From Halococcus agarilyticus (GTDB lineage Archaea > Halobacteriota > Halobacteria > Halobacteriales > Halococcaceae): 51,001 nt of DNA. Location: contig NZ_BAFM01000020.1 in the NCBI RefSeq assembly GCF_000334895.1, positions 1 through 51,001 of the forward strand, written 5' to 3'. Below are positions 36,775 through 45,535 of this stretch, piece by piece (the stretch's first letter is position 1; every line of letters begins with the position of its first letter). Under the pieces are notes generated by a model that saw only the letters and a list, made by a program, of their open reading frames with translations, was not told where the DNA came from and made no database searches. The translations under genes and the position numbers were made by a program.

Positions 36775-37546
36775 GTTCGAACCACTCGCAGTACTTCAGC
36801 ATAAATCCACCGGAGCGCTCGTTCGTGATGTTTTTCGGATCGAACTCCTCTAACGGTTCGACCGCGGCCGGTTGTAAGTGTCTGGCAGATCCCCAACTGA
36901 CGCTGGGTGACTCTCGCTGGAGTGCTCGACGCGTGACGCATGGGCCAGAGTGCAGAGGCGAGACAGTATCTCGTGTCACGAAGTGACACGCGCTGACGCC
37001 GTGAGGTGATTCGGTGACGTCGGCGAGCAGTCCCGCGCTCGATGTGACCTCTGGCGTGTGCAAACACGCCGAGGTTGGCGGTGAGAACACGAACCGCTTG
37101 CTCGTCACACCCCCGTCCTCTTCCGCCGCAACCTGCGATTCACGTCTAAAGGTCGCCCTATCGATACTGTGTGATGAACGTCCAGTGTTGCCGCTGAACA
37201 TGCGAGCGTACGAAGTGCTGGAACGGGAACAGCCAGTTCAGTACAGCAATGCTGGAATGTGTCCATAACAGCGCTATTAGTGTTATGCAGTAGGACAGAT
37301 CTGATACGCCTCCATTCGAGAGTGCCTTCCAAGCAATCAGCAGACAGTATCGAAGTAATACTGTGTGATCCCCCATCATTGCTGTATCTGTCCCAATCCT
37401 CCCGAATCACTGGATGTCGTGGGCCACTTCGGTAGCCGCCGACACGAGGATCGGTGGCTGTCGGTGAACAGTTTGTCGAGCAAACAACCGACGGCTCGGT
37501 CCCACGACTCCCCACAGACCGAACGAGCGATCTGCCGGCGACGGCA
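36775..37546. other. Noncoding region with probable mobile-element debris
   Basis: About 770 bp without a supported gene. A 12-bp direct repeat ATACTGTGTGAT occurs at 37164-37175 and 37358-37369; the second copy forms a hairpin with ACAGTAT at 37344-37350 (7-bp stem, 7-nt loop). GC is lower than in the neighbours. These features suggest an insertion-sequence scar, though no transposase residue is recognisable. Confidence 0.4.
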
Positions 37547-38578
37547 CTACTCAGGAAACGTGAAGACTGGCTTGGTGGTCTGGGCCTCGAGGAACGTGGT
37601 GAACGCTGTCTCGGGGTCGTCGATCGAAAAGGACGTATCGATGATCTGCTCCGGTTCGATGACGGACTCCTCGATCAGCGACAGGGCTTGGCGGAAGTTC
37701 TGCCACAGCGATCCGTAGGAGGTATCGATATCGATTTCACCGCGAACGACGGGTGCCATCTTGATGCCACTCGGTTCGCCGGGTATCCCGACGATCAGGA
37801 TCTGCCCGCCCTTTCGCACCTGTTCGGCGGCGATCTCTACCCCGGATCGATGACCGGTGGCGTCGAACACCACATCGAATCCGATATCGTCGGTGAACGC
37901 CGATGCGGCGCTGTCCAGCTCCCGTCGACCGAGGTCGATCGTTTCGATCCCGAGGTCGTTCGCCAGCGGCAGCCGGTAGTCCGCGTCGGGCTCGAGCCCG
38001 GAGAGAAGTACGGACGCTCCCATCGAGTCGGCGATCGCAGCGGTCAGCAGTCCGATGGGACCCGGCCCCTCTACGAGGGCGGTGTCTCCTGCAGTGAGAG
38101 CCGATCGCGTCAAGACGGCCCGTGCCGCGACACTGAGCGGTTCGGCGATCGCTGCGTGCTGGAGCGGAACGTCGTCCGGGACGAGATGGAGGTTCGTCGC
38201 CGCCGCGCACGTGAACTCGGCGTAGGATCCGTCGCGATGCATACCCTTGATCGAGAAGTCCTGACAGACGTTCTCCTGACCGTTTCGGCATTGAAAACAG
38301 ACACCACATCGTCGTGTCGGGTCCTCGACCACCCGGTCACCGACCGAGAACTGGCTTACGTCGCCGCCGATGGCGGTGATCTCGCCGGAGTACTCGTGAC
38401 CCATGATCCTCGGGAGGGCGACCCATTCGAAGCCGTTGTGATACTGGAACGCGTGCACATCGCTTCCACACACCCCGGTCGAGTGGACCTTGATCACCAC
38501 TTGGTCGTCGTCTGGGTCAGGCATTTGCCGCTCTGTCACGTCCACGTCCTTGGGCCCAGTTTGTACGATTGACTTCAT
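37547..38578 (-). CDS. Zinc-dependent medium-chain alcohol/sugar dehydrogenase
   Basis: A 343-residue MDR enzyme. Catalytic zinc ligands are in GVCGSDVHAF (Cys37) and GHEYSGE (His-Glu); the structural zinc lobe has all four cysteines (CGVCFQCRNGQENVC). The Rossmann motif is EGPGPIGLL. The family covers sorbitol, threonine and galactitol-type dehydrogenases, so oxidation of a sugar or polyol released by the nearby hydrolases is the best guess. A TATA-like TTTTTATG lies about 60 nt upstream (38640-38647). It shares its strand with the Gfo/Idh gene at 38909. Confidence 0.92.
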   Translation of the reverse strand: MKSIVQTGPKDVDVTERQMPDPDDDQVVIKVHSTGVCGSDVHAFQYHNGFEWVALPRIMGHEYSGEITAIGGDVSQFSVGDRVVEDPTRRCGVCFQCRNGQENVCQDFSIKGMHRDGSYAEFTCAAATNLHLVPDDVPLQHAAIAEPLSVAARAVLTRSALTAGDTALVEGPGPIGLLTAAIADSMGASVLLSGLEPDADYRLPLANDLGIETIDLGRRELDSAASAFTDDIGFDVVFDATGHRSGVEIAAEQVRKGGQILIVGIPGEPSGIKMAPVVRGEIDIDTSYGSLWQNFRQALSLIEESVIEPEQIIDTSFSIDDPETAFTTFLEAQTTKPVFTFPE

Positions 38579-38908
38579 GTGTCTGTGTGAGGCGTTTCGG
38601 CCGTCTGGTTGCCTCAGTTCTGTGCTCTCGTCGCAGACATAAAAACCACTAGCTCAGCACACACCACCCTCTGGCCGCCGGTTCAGTACCTCTCGGCCGG
38701 TGTCCCGACGCTGGTCGTGCGGTCGGACCGTGACAGCCGCAATGACCGATGACGACGATGAGCCAGCGTTTCCCAGTGTTCGATAGCAGACGCCCCTCCC
38801 GCCTCGTGGGACCTTTCGGAACCGTATCCGCGCGGAATCGAATCTCACACGACCCTTCGGCCAAACGTCGTCCCAGAGTCACGCTGACCGGTCGAGGCCA
38901 CAAGCTCG
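38579..38908. other. Intergenic region between two minus-strand dehydrogenase genes
   Basis: About 330 bp; promoter for the zinc dehydrogenase at its left end (TATA-like sequence at 38640-38647). No gene supported on either strand. Confidence 0.4.
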
Positions 38909-39982
38909 TCAGTTCAGGTGAACCGTCTGCCCCGTCTCACCGGCTTCGTAGATCGCCTCGATCGCCCGCATATCCAGCAAGCCGTGGTCGCCGCTCGGCC
39001 CGATGGGGGACGCCGACATGACACGATCGGCGAAGTAATCGAAGATCTCGACCATCTGATTCACCTGGGGCGTGTCGAGTGCAATCGTCTTGTCCTGCCG
39101 TGTGAGCCTGATCTCCGTCTCCATGTGGTACGCAGGCTCGACGAACACCTCCCCCTCAGTGCCAACGAGGCGCAAGCTCGTCGTCGTGTGGGCGTTCGAG
39201 CTGGCTGTGCACGCGAGATACGTGCCGTCCTCGAACGTCGTGGTGTAGGCAGTGTGTTCGTCCGGAACCTCCTCGAACGCCCCGTGCTCCGAGTGCATCA
39301 CGGACTGGATCGCGATCGGATCCGCATCGAGCAGGAACCTCGTCGTGTTGAGGGGATAGATCCCGATGTCGGTCACCGTCACACCGGACCCGACCAGGTC
39401 CGGATCGAGGCGCCACCGATCCGGTTCGTCGCCGAGATCGTCCATGCTGTCCGAGTTCGTTCCGATCGCGTGGACCGGATCGCCGATGAACCCGGCGCGC
39501 ACCAGCTCCCGTGCCCGACGGATCGCGGGTTCGGTGTGCATGCGGTAGTCGATCGCGAGCGGTACGTCGGCACTCACACAGACGTCGACCACCTCCCGAG
39601 CACGGTCGACGCTGGCTTCGATCGGCTTCTCACAGAGAATCGCCTTGTCGAGTCCCGCAGCCGTCTCGACGAACGGGAGATGCAGGGCGTTCGGGGAGCA
39701 GACGTACACAGCGTCGTAGGCGTCGGCGGCAACGCCGTCGTGGAACTCGTCGTACGTGATGCCGTGTTCGATGGTCGCCGAGTCGTCGGCGATCCGTCGG
39801 GCCTTCCGTTTGGAGCCACTCACGGCAACGGTGGTTTCACACAGCTCGGCGTCGACGGTCGCGGGAATCGCGTAATCGATCGTCCACCAGCCGAGGCCGA
39901 TGACGGCCAGCCGGACCGTCCCGTCCGTCACCGTCTGCCAGTCCCGGGTTTCGAACCCGTCGACGAACTCCTCCAGGGTCAT
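38909..39982 (-). CDS. Gfo/Idh/MocA family sugar dehydrogenase
   Basis: A 357-residue protein from the ATG at 39980-39982. The N-terminal Rossmann region reads VRLAVIGLGWWTIDYAIP, and the family motif CEKPIEASV (Lys-Pro of the active site) is present, with YRMHTEPAIRRARELV and DIGIYPLN further on. It resembles haloarchaeal NADP-dependent D-xylose/aldose dehydrogenases, so oxidation of an aldose such as galactose to its lactone is plausible. A TATA box (CTTATAGG, 40006-40013, minus strand) lies 25-33 nt upstream. It is divergent from the enolase-family gene at 40166, suggesting consecutive steps: oxidation then dehydration. Confidence 0.88.
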   Translation of the reverse strand: MTLEEFVDGFETRDWQTVTDGTVRLAVIGLGWWTIDYAIPATVDAELCETTVAVSGSKRKARRIADDSATIEHGITYDEFHDGVAADAYDAVYVCSPNALHLPFVETAAGLDKAILCEKPIEASVDRAREVVDVCVSADVPLAIDYRMHTEPAIRRARELVRAGFIGDPVHAIGTNSDSMDDLGDEPDRWRLDPDLVGSGVTVTDIGIYPLNTTRFLLDADPIAIQSVMHSEHGAFEEVPDEHTAYTTTFEDGTYLACTASSNAHTTTSLRLVGTEGEVFVEPAYHMETEIRLTRQDKTIALDTPQVNQMVEIFDYFADRVMSASPIGPSGDHGLLDMRAIEAIYEAGETGQTVHLN

Positions 39983-40165
39983 ACTCCGTTTCTCGTCGAT
40001 GAGACCTATAAGTGTTCTGTGAACCGTCCCCCGCGTTCGTCCGGAGTGCGTATCGCGAACCGCCGAACAGCCGGCAAACCAGCCGGTGGAGAGCCTCTGG
40101 CGCAGAGGACGCGCGACGGAGACAGCAACGTTTATCAATCCACGAGATGTCCGTACCACGTACTT
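39983..40165. promoter_or_regulatory. Divergent promoter region of Gfo/Idh and cycloisomerase-like genes
   Basis: Two outward TATA-like boxes can be seen: CTTATAGG for the minus-strand gene (40006-40013) and TTTATC for the plus-strand gene (40131-40136), each 24-35 nt from its ATG. The shared region implies coordinated control. Confidence 0.55.
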
Positions 40166-41257
40166 ATGGACGATATATCCACGATCACAGCCGTCGAGAC
40201 GGGGCTGTACGGTATCCCGAACGACGAAGCACTCGAGGACGCGACGCAGACGTTCGACGAGCTCGAACTCGTCACGGCCCACGTCGAGACGTCCGGAGGG
40301 CATCGCGGTGTCGGCTTCACGTACACCATCGGCCGAGGAGGATCGACCGTCAAGGAGTTCCTCGACGACGTTCTCGTGCCTCGATTGGAAGGTGCACCCG
40401 TGGCTCCCCGGCAAGTGTACGCCGACCTCAGGTCAGAGACGACGTTCGTCGGCCGAGAGGGAATCTCGGAGTTCGCCATCGCCGCCGTCGATACGGCGCT
40501 GTGGGACGCGAAGGGCAAGGAGACCGACCAGCCGCTGTACGGTCTTCTGGGCGGAACGCAGCGACGCGTCCCCGCCTACGAGACGAACGGGGGGTGGATC
40601 CAGTTCAGCGAAGCGGAGCTCCGTGAGAACGCACGGCGCGTCGCCGACGAGGGGTTCTCGGGGATGAAGATGAAGATCGGCCGTGGTCACGCCGAGGACG
40701 CACGTCGCATCCGTGCCGTCCGCGAGGAGCTTCCGGAGGACCGGGATCTGTTCGTCGACGCCAACTGCTCGTTCACGGTCGCCGACGCACGCCGGTTCAC
40801 CAACGAACTCGACACGTCCATCGATTGGCTCGAAGAACCGCTCCTGAAGGGGGACTACAGTGCCTACGCCGATCTGCGGAGCAAGGTCGACGTCCCCATC
40901 GCGCTGGGCGAGAACGGGTACAACACGACACAGTTCAAACAGGTGCTCGCCCAGGACGCGGCCGACTTCCTCCAGCCGGACGTGAGTCGCGTCGGGGGAA
41001 TCACCCCGTGGCTGACCGTCGCGGAGACGGCCGATCTGTGGAACACGCCGGTGTCGCCCCACTACGTCGAGCCAGTACACGTCCACCTCGCCGCGCCGTT
41101 CGAGAACGTTCCGTTCGTCGAACACCACTCGACCGTTCTCAACGAGGTCGTCGAGTCACCGCTCGAACTCGAAGACGGTGGGTTCGTCCCACCGAACGCT
41201 CCCGGCCACGGGATGGTCTTCGAGGGGCTGGAGCAGTACGCCCGCGACGCCGCGTAG
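40166..41257 (+). CDS. Enolase-superfamily enzyme, 3,6-anhydro-L-galactonate cycloisomerase-like
   Basis: A 363-residue MR-subgroup protein. It has MKMKIGRG (KxK on strand 2), metal ligands in LFVDANCSFT, WLEEPLLKGD and ALGENGYN, QPDVSRVGGIT and a His in VSPHYVEPVH. The N-terminal GVGFTYTIGRGGSTVKEFL and FVGREGISEFAIAAVDTALWD resemble, from memory, the anhydrogalactonate cycloisomerase group known from agar-degrading Vibrio. With GH117-like enzymes in the same locus this assignment is attractive. L-fuconate or rhamnonate dehydratase is the alternative. Confidence 0.85.
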   Translation: MDDISTITAVETGLYGIPNDEALEDATQTFDELELVTAHVETSGGHRGVGFTYTIGRGGSTVKEFLDDVLVPRLEGAPVAPRQVYADLRSETTFVGREGISEFAIAAVDTALWDAKGKETDQPLYGLLGGTQRRVPAYETNGGWIQFSEAELRENARRVADEGFSGMKMKIGRGHAEDARRIRAVREELPEDRDLFVDANCSFTVADARRFTNELDTSIDWLEEPLLKGDYSAYADLRSKVDVPIALGENGYNTTQFKQVLAQDAADFLQPDVSRVGGITPWLTVAETADLWNTPVSPHYVEPVHVHLAAPFENVPFVEHHSTVLNEVVESPLELEDGGFVPPNAPGHGMVFEGLEQYARDAA

Positions 41258-41405
41258 TCGAGCGCGAGCGAGTCGCCGAACCACACAGACTGACGGTTCC
41301 CCGACTGCCGGTTCTCGACTGGACGACCGCGCTACGTCTCGGTCGAGCTTTCGATATTTCGTCGGATTCGGAGACACGCTTCGGCCGGAGAAGCGACGTG
41401 TGATC

Positions 41406-42404
41406 TCAACAATCGAACCGAACGATGTGCGGCCAGGTCTTCCACGCCCGATGGGCGAGCCCCCACGTCATCTGCTCCACGTCTTCCCCGTCCGCGAACT
41501 CCGGCCGGTACGGACCGCCCGCGATCGGCGGGGACTGGACGTTCGCTTTCGGCGTGAAGTTCAGCCCGTCGGGTGCGAACTGGATCGTGTTCTTTTCGGG
41601 CCCGTCACGAGTGAGGAGTGCAGCCACGCCCCCGTCGTGTCGCCACACGTGCGTTTCGTGACCGCTGTTCGTTACCGGGTTCAGCTCCGACTTCTCGTAC
41701 GGGCCCTCGGGGTCGTCGGCCAGCGCGACCCCCCACTGGCGTCGCCACTGGCTCGGCTGTCCCTTCGTCTCCGGGGTTCCTTCCCCCTTGTAATAGAGGA
41801 GGTACGTGTCGTCGAGCTTCAGCGGCCCGGGATCGTGGTTCTTGAGCACCCGTCGGTCCCACTCGGTCGGCCCCTTCCCCGCCTCCAGGACCGGTTCGGA
41901 CTTTTTCTCCCAGGGTCCGTCGGGCGAATCGGCGGACGCCATCGCGACGACGTTCCGGGTGGACTGGTATCGGTGATCGGGGATCGCCTGATAGAAGAGA
42001 TGGTATCGACCGCTCTCGACCAGGATATCGGGAGTGAAGACGCTTCGTTGGTCGAATCCCAGTCCGCCGCGTTCGACGGCTTTTCCCCGCTCGGTCCAGC
42101 AGTGCCCGTCCTCGGACGTCGCGTACCAGATATCGGCGAGATCCCACGACGTCGCCGGCAGCTCGTCGGTGGCCGAATCGATGCCGACCTCGGGGGACCC
42201 CTCCATCTTGGTGTACCAGACGTAGTAGGTCGACCCGACCCGAACGACGCTGGAGGGATCGCGACGGCTCACGCCCGATTCCTCCCCTAACCCCACAGCG
42301 GGCGAGGAGCTGAACTGCTCGTCGAACTCGTTCTCGTCGTCGTATCTCAGGTCTCGCTCCCTGAATCGTTTCGTCGCTTCGCTTTCCGTGGAGTCGGGTG
42401 CCAT
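41406..42404 (-). CDS. GH117-like glycoside hydrolase, copy 2
   Basis: A 332-residue paralogue of the protein at 27663-28652, sharing most residues along the entire length, including SRRDPSSVVRVGSTYYVWYTK, TPDILVESGRYHLFYQA, KNHDPGPLKLDD and GHETHVWRH. It carries a few extra residues (for example EGSPEVGIDSA and GEGTPETKG). A TATA box (CATTTATAC on the minus strand, 42430-42438) lies 26-34 nt before the ATG. It is cytosolic by sequence and lies next to the GH29, sulfatase and GH2 genes on the same strand, unlike copy 1. Confidence 0.72.
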   Translation of the reverse strand: MAPDSTESEATKRFRERDLRYDDENEFDEQFSSSPAVGLGEESGVSRRDPSSVVRVGSTYYVWYTKMEGSPEVGIDSATDELPATSWDLADIWYATSEDGHCWTERGKAVERGGLGFDQRSVFTPDILVESGRYHLFYQAIPDHRYQSTRNVVAMASADSPDGPWEKKSEPVLEAGKGPTEWDRRVLKNHDPGPLKLDDTYLLYYKGEGTPETKGQPSQWRRQWGVALADDPEGPYEKSELNPVTNSGHETHVWRHDGGVAALLTRDGPEKNTIQFAPDGLNFTPKANVQSPPIAGGPYRPEFADGEDVEQMTWGLAHRAWKTWPHIVRFDC

Positions 42405-42530
42405 TCAGCTAAAGCAGCACGAGGAGCCTGTATAAATGTAGCGGTTGGGTCGGTTCCGTCGCTCGGTACAGAGCGTCGCGGTCGGACCGTCCCGGTCGGC
42501 TTCGGTCGCGGTGGCAGCAACGCGGCTCGC

Positions 42531-43985
42531 TCAGGTCTTCGAGTTCGACGCCAGCGAGAGGCGCAGCACGTACGCGTGGTCCAGGTCGACGTCGGATGGC
42601 AGGTCCACGGATAGCGTCTGATCGCCCCGGTCGAACGGTATCTCGTCGCTCGGCTGGTCGGCGACGTGCCAGTTCAGATCGCTCGGTCCGCCAACGAGAT
42701 CGATCCGTTCGATCGCGGGCTGGGAGTGGTTCCCCTCGGAGACGATCCGATGGAGCGGCGTCTCGATCGTGACCTCGCCGTCCTCGGGCCAGTCGAGCAG
42801 GGCGACGTAGTAGGTCTCCCCGTTCCGGAGGAACCGCTTGTCCTCCGGTGTGAACGAGACGCTCGAGGCCTCCTCGAACTCCGTCGACGTGACCTCGGTC
42901 GGTCCCTCACCGGGAACCCACCCTGGCCGTGCGCCGAAAACCGACTCGCCGTTCGTCTCGAACCAGTCGCCCAGCTCCCGGAGCAGTTCAGCCGGTTCGT
43001 CGGGCACCGTTCCGTCCGGGCGTGGGCCGACGTTCAGGAGCGTGTTCCCGTTCTTGCTGAGACGGTCGACGAACCCGGTGACCAGGGTCTCGGCCGACTT
43101 GAAGTCCGCGTCCTCGACGTACCCCCACGACTCGCGGTCGACGGAGGTGTCGGTGAGCCAGCTCTGGATCGAGAGGTCCTCCCGACGCGAGCGCTCGTGG
43201 TCGACGACCCCGACGCCGGGCGGGAGCTGTCGCTTGTGCGCGACGTCGACCTCCTTGCCCCACTTCTCGGCCTCGTTGTAGTAGTGTGAGACCACCTGCC
43301 GACGGTACTCGTCGTGTTCGAGGAACGGCTGGAACCCCCACGCGAAGTCGAACCAGATGAGGTCGGGCCGGTACTCGTCGACGACCTCGTTCGTGAGGTC
43401 CCGCCACTCCTCGTAGTACTCCTCCGGTGGCTCCTCCCCCTCCTCGTGGGGATCACCGTAGAGACCCGCGTACTCGGGATCCATCGTGTCGTAGCCCTCC
43501 TCGCGGGGGAAGTACCACCAGCGGAAGGCGTGGTGGAACGCGGCGACGAACTTCATCTCCCGGTCGCGGACCGCCTCGGCGAGCTCGCCGACGATGTCCC
43601 GTTCGGGGCCCATCTCGACTGCGTTCCACTCGGTGATATCCGAGTCCCACAGGGCGAAGCCGTCGTGGTGCATGGCGGTGACGCCGACGTACTCGGCACC
43701 GGCCTCCTCGCAGAGATCGACCCAGCGTTCGGCGTCGAACGCCTCGCCGGTGAACTCCGGGATGAACTCCCTGTAGCCGTGTTCGGACGGGTCGCCGTAC
43801 GTCCGGGTGTGGTGCTCGTTCGCGTCGGACCCCTCGCGATACATGTTGCGCGGGTACCACTCGTTGTGGTGGGCGGGCACCGAGTAGGGGCCCCAGTGGA
43901 AGTAGACGCCGAACTTCGAGTCCTTGAACCACGTCGGTATCGAGTGCGATTCGAGCGATTCCCACTCCGGTCTGTAGGTGGCCAT
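42531..43985 (-). CDS. GH29 alpha-L-fucosidase (or alpha-L-galactosidase)
   Basis: A 484-residue GH29 enzyme without export signal. FGVYFHWGPYSVPAH near the N-terminus, VTAMHHDGFALWDS and the nucleophile segment PDLIWFDFAWG (Asp213) are diagnostic; KNGNTLLNVGPRPDGTVP closes the barrel, and a small beta domain follows (about 370-480). GH29 hydrolyses alpha-L-fucosides, and some marine members prefer alpha-L-galactosides of porphyran. The neighbours (sulfatase, GH2, GH117-like) point to a sulfated algal glycan rather than to host glycans. Confidence 0.92.
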   Translation of the reverse strand: MATYRPEWESLESHSIPTWFKDSKFGVYFHWGPYSVPAHHNEWYPRNMYREGSDANEHHTRTYGDPSEHGYREFIPEFTGEAFDAERWVDLCEEAGAEYVGVTAMHHDGFALWDSDITEWNAVEMGPERDIVGELAEAVRDREMKFVAAFHHAFRWWYFPREEGYDTMDPEYAGLYGDPHEEGEEPPEEYYEEWRDLTNEVVDEYRPDLIWFDFAWGFQPFLEHDEYRRQVVSHYYNEAEKWGKEVDVAHKRQLPPGVGVVDHERSRREDLSIQSWLTDTSVDRESWGYVEDADFKSAETLVTGFVDRLSKNGNTLLNVGPRPDGTVPDEPAELLRELGDWFETNGESVFGARPGWVPGEGPTEVTSTEFEEASSVSFTPEDKRFLRNGETYYVALLDWPEDGEVTIETPLHRIVSEGNHSQPAIERIDLVGGPSDLNWHVADQPSDEIPFDRGDQTLSVDLPSDVDLDHAYVLRLSLASNSKT

Positions 43986-44056
43986 ACCCCCTCCCTGATT
44001 GGGCCCCGCAAAACAGTTACGGAACCGGCTGCCGAGCGACTCCGCCGGGCGGACGG

Positions 44057-45430
44057 CTACCCTCCAGACAGCGGATCGCTTTTCGCCGCCTGTTCCCGAC
44101 GAAGCCGCTCGCGGAGCCGTTCGCGCACGGCGGCGTGATCGTCGCGTTCGGCCAGGTTCGTCGTCTCCGCCGGATCCGATTCGAGGTCGAACAGCTGTGT
44201 CCGACCCTCGCCCGTTCGATACTCGATCAGTTTGTACCGCTCGCCCCGTATCGCGCGCTGTACGTCCTCGTAGGCGAGGAAGACGTGCTCTCTGAGCGTC
44301 GTATCGGGACTGTCGAACGTCGGGACGAGCGATCCGCCCTCGACCTCGTCGGGGACGTCGACACCGGCGAGGTCACACAGCGTCGGGAAGAGGTCGTAGT
44401 GACAGGAGAGTGTCTCCCGGCGTTCCGCTCCCGGCACGCCGGGGCCGGCGAGGACGAGCGGCACGCGAACGCTGTGGTCGTAGAGGTTCTGTTTGCCCAT
44501 GAGACCGTGCTGGCCGACCGCGAGACCGTGGTCGGCGGTGAAGACGACGATGGTGTGCTCTCGCTCGCCGATCCGTTCGAGGGTGTCGAAGACGCGGCCG
44601 AGCTGCGCGTCGAGATGGGTGATCATCGCGTAGTAGTCGGCGATGTGCCGGCGTATCTTCTCGGGTTCACGCGGGTGGTCCTCCAGGCGCTCGTCCCTGC
44701 CGCGCCACCCGATGTCGAAGGGGTGTTCGGGGGCGAAGTTCTCCGGAAGCGGGATCTCGTCGTGGTCGTACATCGCCAGAAACTCGCCGGGGCAGGTCCG
44801 CGGGTCGTGTGGTGCCATCGTCGCCACGTACGCGAAAAACGGTCGTTCGTTCCCCGTCCGGCGGTGCTCTTCGAGGAAGTCGATCGTCGTGTCGGCGAAC
44901 AGTTCGCTCGAATGCGTTCCGGAGGCGTGTCCGTCGTACCGTTCGTGGCGGGGCCAGACGGATCCCGTTCCGGTGAACCCTCGGGTCGGCTTCGATTGTG
45001 GATGCTCCTTACCGGGGTGTCGGTCGGTAACCGGCACGTTCCAGTGGTTGCCCATGCCGCCGAAGAAGACGTTCCTTCCCTCGTCGAAACACCGATCGAA
45101 CGCCTCGTGGCCGTTGTGCCACTTCCCGGTGCCGAAGGTCCGATACCCGCTCCGCCCGAACGCCTCGGGGAGCGTCGGGTGAGAGCGGGTCATCCCCCCC
45201 GGACCCTCCAGTTGAAACAGGGAGTGTCCGCTCAGCAGCATCGACCGGGCGGGGACACAGACCGCACCGCCGTCCGCACCCGTGTTCGTGTGGTGCGTGA
45301 ACGAACACCCCTCTCGAACCAGCGCGTCGAGGGTCGGTGTCGCGATGCGTTCGTTGCCCAGCGCGCCGATCGTGTCGAAGCGCTGGTCGTCGGCGACGAT
45401 CAACAGGACGTTGGGCGGGTCGTCGGTCAT
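44057..45430 (-). CDS. Type I (formylglycine) sulfatase
   Basis: A 457-residue arylsulfatase-fold enzyme from the ATG at 45428-45430. NVLLIVADDQRFD gives the N-terminal calcium-site Asp pair, and AVCVPARSMLLSG holds the C-x-P-x-R motif (Cys58 to Arg62) whose Cys must be converted to formylglycine. GTGKWHNG and HLDAQLGRVFDTLE, FTADHGLAVGQHGLMGKQNLYD-type segments complete the family. No signal peptide is visible, so it should remove sulfate from imported oligosaccharides. No formylglycine-generating enzyme is in the window; it would have to be encoded elsewhere. Confidence 0.93.
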   Translation of the reverse strand: MTDDPPNVLLIVADDQRFDTIGALGNERIATPTLDALVREGCSFTHHTNTGADGGAVCVPARSMLLSGHSLFQLEGPGGMTRSHPTLPEAFGRSGYRTFGTGKWHNGHEAFDRCFDEGRNVFFGGMGNHWNVPVTDRHPGKEHPQSKPTRGFTGTGSVWPRHERYDGHASGTHSSELFADTTIDFLEEHRRTGNERPFFAYVATMAPHDPRTCPGEFLAMYDHDEIPLPENFAPEHPFDIGWRGRDERLEDHPREPEKIRRHIADYYAMITHLDAQLGRVFDTLERIGEREHTIVVFTADHGLAVGQHGLMGKQNLYDHSVRVPLVLAGPGVPGAERRETLSCHYDLFPTLCDLAGVDVPDEVEGGSLVPTFDSPDTTLREHVFLAYEDVQRAIRGERYKLIEYRTGEGRTQLFDLESDPAETTNLAERDDHAAVRERLRERLRREQAAKSDPLSGG

Positions 45431-45535
45431 TGGAAACGGTTGGTGCCGTAGGATGGGGTTCGATCGACATGAAATCGACGGTCGTGTGCTGCGAGTCGTC
45501 GATGGACACACCACGGGCGGGTATCCGACGCCGAG

